Assembly: GCA_947623455.1 (NCBI GenBank)
Contig: OX392532.1
Span: forward strand, 45,635,058 to 45,699,057
DNA length: 64,000 nt
Direction of reading: 5' to 3'
Origin: Mimachlamys varia
Taxonomy: Eukaryota; Mollusca; Bivalvia; Pectinida; Pectinidae
Under the pieces are notes generated by a model. That model made no database searches and was not told the DNA's origin. It saw nothing but the letters and a program-made list of their open reading frames with translations. This document shows positions 37,801 through 51,549 of the stretch, in pieces (within the stretch, counting starts at the first letter, position 1; each line of letters starts with the position of its first letter). The position numbers were made by a program, and so were the translations under genes.

Positions 37801-40800
37801 GTTATATGTGACACCATGGAGGCCTCGGTAACACTATAGTTATATGTGACACCATGAAGGCCTCGGTAACACTATAGTTATATGTGACACCTTGAAAGCT
37901 TCGGTAACAATATAGTTATATGTGACACCATGATGGCCTCGGTAACACTATAGTTGTATGTGACACCATGAAAGCTTCAGTAACACTATAGTTATATGTG
38001 ACACCATGAAGGCCTCGGTAACACTATAGTTATATGTGACACCATGAAGGCCTCGGTAACACTATAGTTATATGTGACACCATGAAGGCCTCGGTAACAC
38101 TATAGATATATGTGACACCATGGAGGCCTCGGTAACACTATAGTTATATGTGACACCATGAAGGCCTCGGTAACACTATAGTTATATGTGACAACATGAA
38201 GGCCTCGGTAACACTATAGTTATATGTGACACCATGATGGCCTCGGTAACACTATAGTTATATGTGACACCATGAAGGCCTCGGTAACACTATAGTTATA
38301 TGTGACACCATGAAGGCCTCGGTAACACTATAGTTATATGTGACACCATGATGGCCTCGGTAACACTATAGTTATATGTGACACCATGGAGGCCTCGGTA
38401 ACACTATAGTTATATGTGACACCATGATGGCCTCGGTAACACTATAGTTATATGTGACACCATGATGGCCTCGGTAACACTATAGTTATATGTGACAACA
38501 TGAAGGCCTCGGTAACACTATAGTTATATGTGACACCATGAAGGTCTCGGTAACATTATAATTATATGTGACACCATGAAGGCCTCGGTAACACTATAGT
38601 TATATGTGACACCATGAAGGCCTCGGTAACACTATAGTTATATGTGACACCATGATGGCCTCGGTAACACTATAGATATATGTGACACCATGATGGCCTC
38701 GGTAACACTATAGTTATATGTGACACCATGATGGCCTCGGTAACACTATAGATATATGTGACACCATGAAGGCCTCGGTAATACTATAGTTATATGTGAC
38801 ACCATGATGGCCTCGGTAACACTATAGATATATGTGACACCATGAAGGCCTCGGTAACACTCTAGCTATATGTGACACCATGATGGCCTCGGTAATACTA
38901 TAGTTATATGTGACACCATGAAGGCCTCGGTAACACTATAGTTATATGTGACACCATGAAGGCCTCGGTAATACTATAGTTATATGTGACACCATGATGG
39001 CCTCGGTAACACTATAGTTATATGTGACACCATGAAGGCCTCGGTAACACTATATATATATGTGACACCATGAAGGCCTCGGTAATACTATAGTTATATG
39101 TGACACCATGATGGCCTCGGTAACACTATAGATATATGTGACACCATGAAGGCCTCGGTAACACTCTAGCTATATGTGACACCATGAAGGCCTCGGTAAT
39201 ACTATAGTTATATGTGACACCATGGAGGCCTCGGTAACACTATAGTTATATGTGACACCATGAAGGCCTCGGTAACACTATAGTTATATGTGACACCATG
39301 GAGGCCTCGGTAACACTATAGATATATGTGACACCATGAAGGCCTCGGTAACACTATAGTTATATGTGACACCATGAAGGCCTCGGTAACACTATAGATA
39401 TATGTGACACCATGAAGGCCTCGGTAATACTATAGTTATATGTGACACCATGATGGCCTCGGTAACACTATAGTTATATGTGACACCATGAAGGCCTCGG
39501 TAATACTATAGTTATATGTGACACCATGATGGCCTCGGTAACACTATAGTTATATGTGACACCATGAAGGCCTCGGTAATACTATAGTTATATGTGACAC
39601 CATGGAGGCCTCGGTAACACTATAGTTATATGTGACACCATGAAGGCCTCGGTAACACTATAGATATATGTGACACCATGAAGGCCTCGGTAATACTATA
39701 GTTATATGTGACACCATGATGGCCTCGGTAACACTATAGATATATGTGACACCATGAAGGCCTCGGTAACACTCTAGCTATATGTGACACCATGATGGCC
39801 TCGGTAATACTATAGTTATATGTGACACCATGAAGGCCTCGGTAACACTATAGTTATATGTGACACCATGAAGGCCTCGGTAATACTATAGTTATATGTG
39901 ACACCATGATGGCCTCGGTAACACTATAGTTATATGTGACACCATGAAGGCCTCGGTAACACTATATATATATGTGACACCATGAAGGCCTCGGTAATAC
40001 TATAGTTATATGTGACACCATGATGGCCTCGGTAACACTATAGATATATGTGACACCATGAAGGCCTCGGTAACACTATAGTTATATGTGACACCATGAA
40101 GGCCTCGGTAATACTATAGATATATGTGACACCATGGAGGCCTCGGTAACACTATAGTTGTATGTGACAACATGAAAGCTTCGGTAACACTATAGTTATA
40201 TGTGACACCATGAAGGCCTCGGTAACACTATAGTTATATGTGACACCATGAAGGCCTCGGTAACACTATAGTTATATGTGACAACATGAAGGCCTCGGTA
40301 ACACTATAGTTATATGTGACAACATGAAGGCTTCGGTAACACTATAATTATATGTGACACCATGATGGCCTCGGTAACACTATAGTTATATGTGACACCA
40401 TGATGGCCTCGGTAACACTATAGTTATATGTGACACCATGAAGGCCTCGGTAACACTATAGTTATATGTGACACCATGAAGGCCTCGGTAACACTATAGT
40501 TATATGTGACACCATGATGGCCTCGGTAACACTATAGTGATATGTGACAACATGAAGGCTTCGTTAACACTATAGTTATATGTGACACCATGATGGCCTC
40601 GGTAACACTATAGTTATATGTGACACCATGATGGCCTCGGTAACACTATAGTTATATGTGACACCATGATGGCCTCGGTAACACTATAGTTATATGTGAC
40701 ACCATGGAGGCCTCGGTAACACTATAGTTATATGTGACACCATGAAGGCCTCGGTAACACTATAGTTATATGTGACACCATGATGGCCTCGGTAACACTA

Positions 40801-43800
40801 TAGTTATATGTGACACCATGGAGGCCTCGGTAACACTATAGTTATATGTGACACCATGAAGGCCTCGGTAACACTATAGTTATATGTGACACCATGGAGG
40901 CCTCGGTAACACTATAGTTATATGTGACACCATGGAGGCCTCGGTAACACTATAGATATATGTGACACCATGATGGCCTCGGTAACACTATAGTTATATG
41001 TGACACCATGAAGGCCTCGGTAACACTATAGTTATATGTGACACCATGATGGCCTCGGTAACACTATAGTTATATGTGACACCATGGAGGCCTCGGTAAC
41101 ACTATAGTTATATGTGACACCATGATGGCCTCGGTAACACTATAGATATATGTGACACCATGAAGGCCTCGGTAATACTATAGTTATATGTGACACCATG
41201 GAGGCCTCGGTAACACTATAGTTATATGTGACACCATGAAGGCCTCGGTAACACTATAGTTATATGTGACACCATGATGGCCTCGGTAACACTATAGTTA
41301 TATTTGACACCATGAAGGCCTCGGTAACACTATAGTTATATGTGACACCATGAAGGCCTCGGTAACACTATAGTTATATGTGACACCATGGAGGCCTCGG
41401 TAACACTATAGTTATATGTGACACCATGAAGGCCTCGGTAACACTATAGTTATATGTGACAACATGGAGGCCTCGGTAACACTATAGTTATATGTGACAC
41501 CATGGAGGCCTCGGTAACACTATAGTTATATGTGACACCATGAAGGCCTCGGTAACACTATAGTTATATGTGACAACATGGAGGCCTCGGTAACACTATA
41601 GTTATATGTGACACCATGGAGGCCTCGGTAACACTATAGTTATATGTGACACCATGATGGCCTCGGTAACACTATAGTTGTATGTGACACCATGAAAGCT
41701 TCAGTAACACTATAGTTATATGTGACACCATGAAGGCCTCGGTAACACTATAGATATATGTGACACCATGGAGGCCTCGGTAACACTATAGTTATATGTG
41801 ACACCATGATGGCCTCGGTAACACTATAGATATATGTGACACCATGGAGGCCTCGGTAACACTATAGTTATATGTGACACCATGAAGGCCTCGGTAACAC
41901 TATAGTTATATGTGACACCATGAAGGCCTCGGTAACACTATAGTTATATGTGACACCATGAAGGCCTCGGTAACACTATAGTTATATGTGACACCATGAA
42001 GGCCTCGGTAACACTATAGTTATATGTGACAACATGGAGGCCTCGGTAACACTATAGTTATATGTGACACCATGGAGGCCTCGGTAACACTATAGTTATC
42101 TGTGACACCATGAAGGCCTCGGTAACACTATAGTTATATGTGACACCATGATGGCCTCGGTAACACTATAGATATATGTGACACCATGGAGGCCTCGGTA
42201 ACACTATAGTTATATGTGACACCATGGAGGCCTCGGTAACACTATAGTTATCTGTGACACCATGAAGGCCTCGGTAACACTATAGTTATATGTGACACCA
42301 TGATGGCCTCGGTAACACTATAGATATATGTGACACCATGGAGGCCTCGGTAACACTATAGTTATATGTGACACCATGAAGGCCTCGGTAACACTATAGT
42401 TATATGTGACACCATGAAGGCCTCGGTAACACTATAGTTATATGTGACACCATGAAGGCCTCGGTAACACTATAGTTATATGTGACACCATGAAGGCCTC
42501 GGTAACACTATAGTTATATGTGACAACATGGAGGCCTCGGTAACACTATAGTTATATGTGACACCATGGAGGCCTCGGTAACACTATAGTTATATGTGAC
42601 ACCATGATGGCTTCGGTAACACTATAGTTATATGTGACACCATGGAGGCCTCGGTAACACTATAGTTGTATGTGACACCATGAAGGCCTCGGTAACACTA
42701 TAGTTATATGTGACACCATGATGGCCTCGGTAACACTATAGTTGTATGTGACACCATGAAAGCTTCAGTAACACTATAGTTATATGTGACACCATGAAGG
42801 CCTCGGTAACACTATAGTTATATGTGACACCATGATGGCCTCGGTAACACTATAGATATATGTGACACCATGGAGGCCTCGGTAACACTATAGTTATATG
42901 TGACACCATGAAAGCTTCGGTAACACTATAGTTATATGTGACACCATGAAGGCCTCGGTAACACTATAGTTATATGTGACACCATGAAGGCCTCGGTAAC
43001 ACTATAGTTATATGTGACACCATGAAGGCCTCGGTAACACTATAGTTATATGTGACACCATGAAGGCCTCGGTAACACTATAGTTATATGTGACACCATG
43101 ATGACCTCGGTAACACTATAGTTATATGTGACAACATGGAGGCCTCGGTAACACTATAGTTATATGTGACACCATGATGGCCTCGGTAACACTATAGTTA
43201 TATGTGACACCATGATGGCCTCGGTAACACTTTAGTTATATATGACACCATGAAGGCCTCGGTAACACTATAGTTATATGTGACACCATGAAGGCCTCGG
43301 TAACACTATAGTTATATGTGACACCATGAAGGCCTCGGTAACACTATAGTTATATGTGACACCATGAAGGCCTCGGTAACACTATAGTTATATGTGACAC
43401 CATGAAGGCCTCGGTAACACTATAGTTATATGTGACACCATGAAGGCCTCGGTAACACTATAGTTATATGTGACACCATGAAGGCCTCGGTAACACTATA
43501 GTTATATGTGACACCATGAAGGCCTCGGTAACACTATAGTTATATGTGACAACATGAAGGCCTCGGTAACACTATAGTTATATGTGACACCATGATGGCC
43601 TCGGTAACACTATAGTTATATGTGACACCATGAAGGCCTCGGTAACACTATAGTTATATGTGACACCATGATGGCCTCGGTAACACTATAGATATATGTG
43701 ACACCATGAAGGCCTCGGTAACATTATAGTTATATGTGACACCATGGAGGCCTCGGTAACACTATAGATATATGTGACAACATGGAGGCCTCGGTAACAC

Positions 43801-46800
43801 TATAGATATATGTGACACCATGATGGCCTCGGTAACACTATAGTTATATGTGACACCATGAAGGCCTCGGTAACACTATAGTTATATGTGACACCATGAA
43901 GGCCTCGGTAACACTATAGATATATGTGACACCATGAAGGCCTCGGTAACACTATAGTTATATGTGACAACATGAAGGCCTCGGTAACACTATAGATATA
44001 TGTGACACCATGAAGGCCTCGGTAACACTATAGTTATATGTGACACCATGAAGGCCTCGGTAACACTATAGTTATATGTGACACCATGAAGGCCTCGGTA
44101 ACACTATAGTTATATGTGACACCATGAAGGCCTCGGTAACACTATAGTTATATGTGACACCATGAAGGCCTCGGTAATACTATAGTTATATGTGACACCA
44201 TGATGGCCTCGGTAACACTATAGTTATATGTGACACCATGGAGGCCTCGGTAACACTATAGTTATATGTGACACCATGAAGGCCTCGGTAACACCATAGT
44301 TATATGTGACACCATGAAGACCTCGGTAACACTATAGTTATATGTGACACCATGATGGCCTCGGTAACACTATAGTTATATGTGACACCATGATGGCCTC
44401 GGTAACACTATAGATATATGTGACACCATGAAGGCCTCGGTAACACTATAGTTATATGTGACACCATGGAGGCCTCGGTAACACTTTAGTTATATATGAC
44501 ACCATGAAGGCCTCGGTAACACTATAGTTATATGTGACACCATGGAGGCCTCGGTAACACTATAGTTATATGTGACACCATGATGGCCTCGGTAACACTA
44601 TAGTTATATGTGACACCATGATGGCCTCGGTAACACTATAGTTATATGTGACACCATGATGGCCTCGGTAACACTATAGTGATATGTGACAACATGAAGG
44701 CTTCGTTAACACTATAGTTATATGTGACACCATGATGGCCTCGGTAACACTATAGTTATATGTGACACCATGATGGCCTCGGTAACACTATAGTTATATG
44801 TGACACCATGATGGCCTCGGTAACACTATAGTTATATGTGACACCATGATGGCCTCGGTAACACTATAGTTATATGTGACACCATGAAGGCCTCGGTAAC
44901 ACTATAGTTATATGTGACACCATGGAGGCCTCGGTAACACTATAGTTATATGTGACACCATGATGGCCTCGGTAACACTATAGTTATATGTGACACCATG
45001 AAGGCCTCGGTAACACTATAGTTATATGTGACACCATGAAGGCCTCGGTAACACTATAGTTATATGTGACACCATGATGGCCTCGGTAACACTATAGTTA
45101 TATGTGACACCATGAAGACCTCGGTAACACTATAGTTATATGTGACACCATGATGGCCTCGGTAATACTATAGTTATATGTGACACCATGATGGCCTCGG
45201 TAACACTATAGTTATATGTGACACCATGATGGCCTCGGTAACACTATAGTTATATGTGACACCATGAAGGCCTCGGTAACACTATAGTTATATGTGACAC
45301 CATGAAGGCCTCGGTAACACTATAGTTATATGTGACACCATGGAGGCCTCGGTAACACTTTAGTTATATGTAACAACATGAAGGCCTCGGTAACACTATA
45401 GTTATATGTGACACCATGAAGGCCTCGGTAACACTATAGTTATATGTGACACCATGGGTGCCTCGGTAACACTTTAGTTATATATGACACCATGATGGCC
45501 TCGGTAACACTATAGTTATATGTGACATCACGAAGGCCTCGGTAATACTATAGTTATATGTGACACCATGAAGGCCTCGGTAACACTATAGTTATATGTG
45601 ACACCATGAAGGCCTCGGTAACACTATAGTTATATGTGACACCATGAAGGCCTCGGTAACACTATAGTTATATGTGACACCATGAAGGCCTCGGTAACAC
45701 TATAGTTATATGTGACACCATGAAGGCCTCGGTAACACTATAGTTATATGTGACACCATGAAGGCCTCGGTAACACTATAGTTATATGTGACACCATGAA
45801 GGCCTCGGTAACACTTTAGTTATATATGACACCATGATGGCCTCGGTAACACTATAGTTATATGTGACACCATGGAGGCCTCGGTAACACTATAGTTATA
45901 TGTGACAACATGATGGCCTCGGTAACACTATAGATATATGTGACACCATGGAGGCCTCGGTAACACTTTAGTTATATATGACACCATGATGGCCTCGGTA
46001 ACACTATAGTTATATGTGACACCATGATGGCCTCGGTAACACTATAGATATATGTGACACCATGGAGGCCTCGGTAACACTATAGTTATATGTGACACCA
46101 TGATGGCCTCGGTAACACTATAGTTATATATGACACCATGAAGGCCTCGGTAACACTATAGTTATATATGACACCATGATGGCCTCGGTAACACTATAGT
46201 TATATGTGACACCATGGAGGCCTCGGTAACACTATAGTTATATGTGACATCACGAAGGCCTCGGTAACACTATAGATATATGTGACACCATGATGGCCTC
46301 GGTAACACTATAGTTATATGTGACACCATGAAGGCCTCGGTAACACTATAGATATATGTGACACCATGATGGCCTCGGTAACACTATAGTTATATGTGAC
46401 ATCACGAAGGCCTCGGTAACACTATAGTTATATGTGACACCATGAAGGCCTCGGTAACACTATAGTTATATGTGACACCATGGAGGCCTCGGTAACACTA
46501 TAGTTATATGTGACAACATGGAGGCCTCGGTAACACTATAGTTATATGTGACACCATGATGGCCTCGGTAACACTATAGTTATATGTGACACCATGGAGG
46601 CCTCGGTAACACTATAGTTATATGTGACACCATGATGGCCTCGGTAATACTATAGTTATATGTGACACCATGAAGGCCTCGGTAACACTATAGTTATATG
46701 TGACAACATGAAGGCCTCGGTAACACTATAGTTATATGTGACAACATGAAGGCCTCGGTAACACTATAGTTATATGTGACAACATGGAGGCCTCGGTAAC

Positions 46801-47700
46801 ACTATAGTTATATGTGACAACATGAAGGCCTCGGTAACACTATAGATATATGTGACACCATGAAGGCCTCGGTAACACTATAGTTATATGTGACACCATG
46901 ATGGCCTCGGTAACACTATAGTTATATGTGACACCATGAAGGCCTCGGTAACACTATAGTTATATGTGACACCATGAAGGCCTCGGTAACACTATAGTTA
47001 TATGTGACACCATGGAGGCCTCGGTAACACTATAGTTATATGTGACACCATGATGGCCTCGGTAATACTATAGTTATATGTGACACCATGATGGCCTCGG
47101 TAACACTATAGTTATATGTGACACCATGATGGCCTCGGTAACACTATAGTTATATGTGACACCATGGAGGCCTCGGTAACACTATAGTTATATGTGACAA
47201 CATGGAGGCCTCGGTAACACTATAGTTATATGTGACACCATGATGGCCTCGGTAACACTATAGTTATATGTGACACCATGAAGGCCTCGGTAACACTATA
47301 GTTATATGTGACACCATGAAGGCCTCGGTAACACTATAGTTATATGTGACACCATGATGGCCTCGGTAACACTATAGTTATATGTGACACCATGATGGCC
47401 TCGGTAACACTATAGTTATATATGACACCATGAAGACCTCGGTAACACTTTAGTTATATATGACACCATGAAGACCTCGGTAACACTTTAGTTATATATG
47501 ACACCATGACCGCCTCGGTAACATTATAGTTATATGTGACACCATGGGTGCCTCATTAGCACTATAGTTATATGTGACATCATGACCGCCTCGGTAACAC
47601 TATAGTTATATGTGACACCATGGGTGCCTCATTAGCACTATAGTTATATGTGACATCATGACCGCCTCGGTAACATTATAGTTATATGTGAATGCCTTGG
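34841..47700. repeat. 38-bp tandem array (about 338 units)
   Basis: The unit is tatatgtgacaccatg, then a variable triplet (aag, atg or gag) before gcctcggtaacac, then tatagt. From tcggta at 34861 to the same landmark at 47515 is 12654 bp, exactly 333 x 38, so no net indel has accumulated in 12.6 kb. Variation is almost entirely substitutional: aag/atg/gag, tagtta/tagata, acacc/acaac, aacac/aatac. Units of the gag type contain the 8-bp palindrome GAGGCCTC. The last units (47505-47690) are diverged and alternate as a 76-bp dimer (catgaccgcc / catgggtgcctcattagc). No ORF survives because the unit carries stops and is not a multiple of three. Confidence 0.97.
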
Positions 47701-47859
47701 TTAGCATTGTAAGTGATATAGGTGATAACGGAAGTATTGTTTGTTTTCTCCAATAAACGTGTTCAGATATCAGCTATTGGACCACAATGTCGTTATCACG
47801 AATAGATCGTGACCGTTTAACACAGGTTTTATTTGTATATTGTCTCCATCATAAACTTG

Positions 47860-48572
47860 TTGTAAATTCCTTTACCTTCAGTGATTTCGAGGACTTGTTA
47901 CCTGACTCGGAAAAAATACATGTTCGACCGCTGCGACCGTCCTCGCTTGTTCTCTCTTAGGTTTCTTGGAGTTACGAGGTTGAAACGGCTCTATATTATT
48001 AGTCTGTAAACCAACCTACTGTTGGACCCCTGAGATTACGTAAAGGTCACGTGGCCTAGTGTCTAGAGCTTGTCTACTTTGTCATCGGTACACCTGTACT
48101 TCTTGGAATCTTTAAATCATACACAAGATAGAGTGTTGCTGATCATGAACTATTTTTGCGAACTGGATCTGGGCACCAGCACATTCCAGTTTTCGGGTCA
48201 CTGACTCCATGAACTGACGTATTGATTGAACTGTTCGCTGCTAGCACAAGTTCTAGTGACAGCAATGGAGCGAACTTTTGGCACTAATTTGGTGTGTATA
48301 TCCAATAGTTTCGCCGCTGCATCTTATAATTATGCCACTAGAGTTCGCGCATGCATTATAGGTGGTTACACTCCTGTGTGGAGGAGCATTCGCTGTATCT
48401 CACACGTAATTGGCCATGGGACATCATTTCTTTGATAAGAAACGTTATAATGGCATGTTGCTTTTAAGAGGATGCAAAAGAAAGGCATGGAAGTATGGAA
48501 ACAAAGCCCCGAAGATACTGTATGCATGATGCATTTTATGGAATATGAATACAAAGAAACTTAATCGATGCG
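47860..48572 (+). repeat. Left inverted arm
   Basis: It pairs with 52433-53313 in reverse complement. The outer block 47860-48089 and inner block 48282-48572 are separated by about 192 bp (48090-48281) that have only about 9 bp at the same place in the right arm, so this is an insertion here or a deletion there. A further 11-bp difference lies near 48020. The equivalent of the right arm's 37-bp minisatellite is present once, at about 48322-48358. The 62-69 aa ORFs in this arm overlap on both strands and are not conserved as protein in the other arm. Confidence 0.8.
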
Positions 48573-48597
48573 TTCTCGTCTGGAGCTCTTTTGCCTT

Positions 48598-50311
48598 CAT
48601 CAGTACGAGGAGTCTGTGTGTGATGGAAGGAGGAAGGTAGTGCTTGTTGTTAAGTACGAGGAGTCTGTGTGTGATGGAAGGAGGAAGATAGTGTCTGTTG
48701 TTAAGTACGAGGAGTCTGTGTGTGATAGAAGGAGGATGGTAGTGTCTGTTGTTAAGTACGAAGAGTCTGAGTGTGATGGAAGGTGGAAGGTAGTGCCTGT
48801 TGTTAAGTACGAGGAGTCTGAGTGTGATGGAAGGTGGAAGGTAGTGCCTGTTGTTAAGTACGAGGAGTCTGTGTGTGATAGAAGGAGGAAGGTAGTGTCT
48901 GTTGTTAAGTACGAGGAGTCTGTGTGTGATGGAAGGAGGAAGGTAGTGCCTGTTGTTAAGTACGAGGAGTCTGTGTGTGATGGAAGGAGGAAGATAGTGT
49001 CTGTTGTTAAGTACGAGGAGTCTGTGTGTGATAGAAGGAGGAAGGTAGTGTCTGTTGTTAAGTACGAGGAGTCTGTGTGTGATGGAAGGAGGAAGGTAGT
49101 GCCTGTTGTTAAGTACGAGGAGTCTGTGTGTGATGGAAGGAGGAAGATAGTGTCTGTTGTTAAGTACGAGGAGTCTGTGTGTGATGGAAGGAGGAAGGTA
49201 GTGTCTGTTGTTAAGTACAAGGATTCTGTGTGTGATAGAAGGAGGAAGGTAGTGTCTGTTGTTAAGTACGAGGAGTCTGTGTCTGATGGAAGGAGGAAGG
49301 TAGTGTTTGTTGTTAAGTACGAAGAGTCTGTGTCGGATAGAAGAAGGAAGGTAGTGTCTGTTGTTAAGTACGAGGAGTCTGTGTGTGATGGAAGGAGGAA
49401 GATAGTGTCTGTTGTTAAGTACGAGGAGTCTGTGTGTGATAGAAGGAGGAAGGTAGTGTCTGTTGTTAAGTACGAGGAGTCTGTGTGTGATGGAAGGAGG
49501 AAGGTAGTGCCTGTTGTTAAGTATGAGGAGTCTGTGTGTGATGGAAGGAGGAAGGTAGTGTCTGTTGCTAAGTACGAAGAGTCTGTGTCGGATGGAAGAA
49601 GGAAGATAGTGTCTGTTGTTAAGTACGAGGAGACTGTGTGTGATGGAAGGAGGAAGATAGTGCCTGTTGTTAAGTACGAGGAGTCTGTGTGTGATGGAAG
49701 GAGGAAGGCAGTGCCTGTTGTTAAGTACGAGGAGTCTGTGTGTGATGGAAGGAGGAAGGTAGTGTCTGTTGTTAAGTACAAGGATTCTGTGTGTGATGGA
49801 AGGAGGAAGGTAGTGCTTGTTGTTAAGTACGAGGAGTCTGAGTGTGATGGAAGGAGGGAGGTAGTGTCTGTTGTTAAGTACGAGGAGTCTGTGTCTGATG
49901 GAAGGAGGAAGTTAGTGTCTGTTGTTAAGTACGAGGAGTCTGTGTGTGATGGAAGGAGGAAGGTAGTGTCTGTTGCTAAGTACGAGGAGTCTGAGTGTGA
50001 TGGAAGGAGGAAGGTAGTGTCTGTTGTTAAGTTCGAGGAGTCTGTGTGTGATGGAAGGAGGAAGGTAGTGCCTGTTGTTAAATACGAGGAGTCTGTGTGT
50101 GATGGAAGGAGGAAGGTAGTGTCTGTTGTTAAGTACGAGGAGTCTGTGTGTGATGGAAGGAGGAAGGTAGTGTCTGTTGTTAAGTACGAGGAGTCTGTGT
50201 GTGATGTAAGGAGGAAGATAGTGTCCGTTCTTAAGTACGAAGAGTCTGTGTGTGATAGAAGGAGGAGGGTAGTGTCTGTTTTTTAGTACGAGGAGTCTGA
50301 GTCTGATGGAA
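48598..50311. repeat. 51-bp tandem array (33 units plus a partial)
   Basis: The unit is tacgaggagtctgtgtgtg, then atggaaggaggaaggtag, then tgtctgttgttaag. The tacgag landmark runs from 48604 to 50287, exactly 33 x 51 bp with no net indel. A 572-aa plus ORF (48568-50286) reads a 17-residue repeat (YEESVCDGRRKVVSVVK), and the minus strand is also open for 393 aa. Substitutions between units are mostly replacement changes (S/P, G/R, V/I, V/E, C/S, R/W), and the repeat continues past the stop codon at 50284-50286. Both points favour noncoding satellite over a gene. Confidence 0.95.
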
Positions 50312-51545
50312 AATTCTAAATTGACTTGTATAATTTGATCACAATTATGAAACAATGTTCGCAAGCAAGTGCGCCATTTGCCGACACATGTATGTGTGTG
50401 TAGTGTGTTTATGTGTGTGTGTTGGGGTGGGGGGTGGGGGGTGGGGTGAAAAGGTTAACATAGCATTTTCAGCTTTGATTGTTGTAGTCTTTCATATCTA
50501 TTGAGGTCGAATTAGTGTCTTCAATGAATAGTATAATGTTGCTGCTTTTGTCGTAATGAACTTCTATTTTGAAACCACCCTCGTACACTCCTATGATTGT
50601 ATAGTATATATCCTACAGTATTGTATCAAACATTGTGTATTGCTATTGGGTCTCAAGAGTCAGGACCTGACTAAAAATCTACTTTTTAAGACGATCTTGA
50701 TCAAATGTCATGTAATCAGATGATATTTCCTTAACATTTAAATTGTTGCAATAATTATACCAAAGCTACAAGCAAAGGTAAAATTGATTCAGAAAAATCA
50801 TTCTGCGACCCCATTGGCGCCTATGCACCCCTAGAAAGTGAGCAAGATGCTAAATATAGATTCTGATTTCACCTACATGGTAAAATTGCTATCAAGTTTG
50901 GTTATAATTGGACTTGTGGTTTATTTTTAAAAAAGTTGATTGAGGCTTAAAATGTCCATTTTAACACATTTTGGGGCCCCCAACAGATTATCCCTGGGGG
51001 TCAACAAATTACAGATTCTGCAGAATTTCTTCTCCTCATTGCTGTTTGGTGTCTGATAAAATCAGTTTTTTTTCTTACAAGAATATAATCAAAACTAAAA
51101 GATGCACAATATAACCCCTTTTGACCCCACAACAAGGCCCCATAAAACCCTGTGGGGTCAGTAACTTGCCAAGTATATATTATGATCTCCATGAAGGGAT
51201 GACAATTGTTTTCAATCTTTCTTTGAGTTGGTTAATTGAAGATTTTCTTAATTTTCTTAAAATATCTTATATCAAAATAGACCAGTTATAGATTATGTGA
51301 CCTTGACCTACTTTATGTGTTTTTACTTAGTTATTTTCAAAATAAATCTTCAAGTCTGCTACCTATTTAACTGAAACTACACAAACTAAAAGTTTTACCA
51401 CATTTTTCACTCCTTAAAACTTCAACAACAAAATTTTCATTTTACAATCACCCCATTTTGGCCCCCTGAAAGGCCGCAGAAAGGCCCAAATTGGCACCCC
51501 TCCTTTCTTATTTCAATATTGAGTATCGAACACAATGACCTAAGT
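50312..51545. other. Unique core of the inverted-repeat element
   Basis: About 1.2 kb, AT-rich, without a convincing ORF. It starts with a TG-rich run (about 50391-50423) and a G-quadruplex motif (50424-50446). It then contains several C-rich/G-rich islets in T-rich sequence, such as ttttggggccccc near 50972 and gaccccacaacaaggcccc near 51123, plus tgaccttgacct near 51300. This texture is common in bivalve intergenic DNA as I remember it. That is an impression, not a match. Confidence 0.5.
50424..50446 (+). other. G-quadruplex motif
   Basis: Four G-runs of 4, 6, 6 and 4 Gs separated by single Ts fit a canonical parallel G-quadruplex pattern with 1-nt loops, which is among the most stable classes known. 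It directly follows a TG-rich tract. Formation in vivo is not shown by sequence. Confidence 0.75.
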
Positions 51546-51549
51546 TTTG

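Noticed and set aside
48600..49781. 393-aa minus ORF (LTTDTTFLLPSHTDSSY repeats)
   Set aside because: It is the opposite strand of the 51-bp array, open for the same arithmetic reason as the plus ORF.
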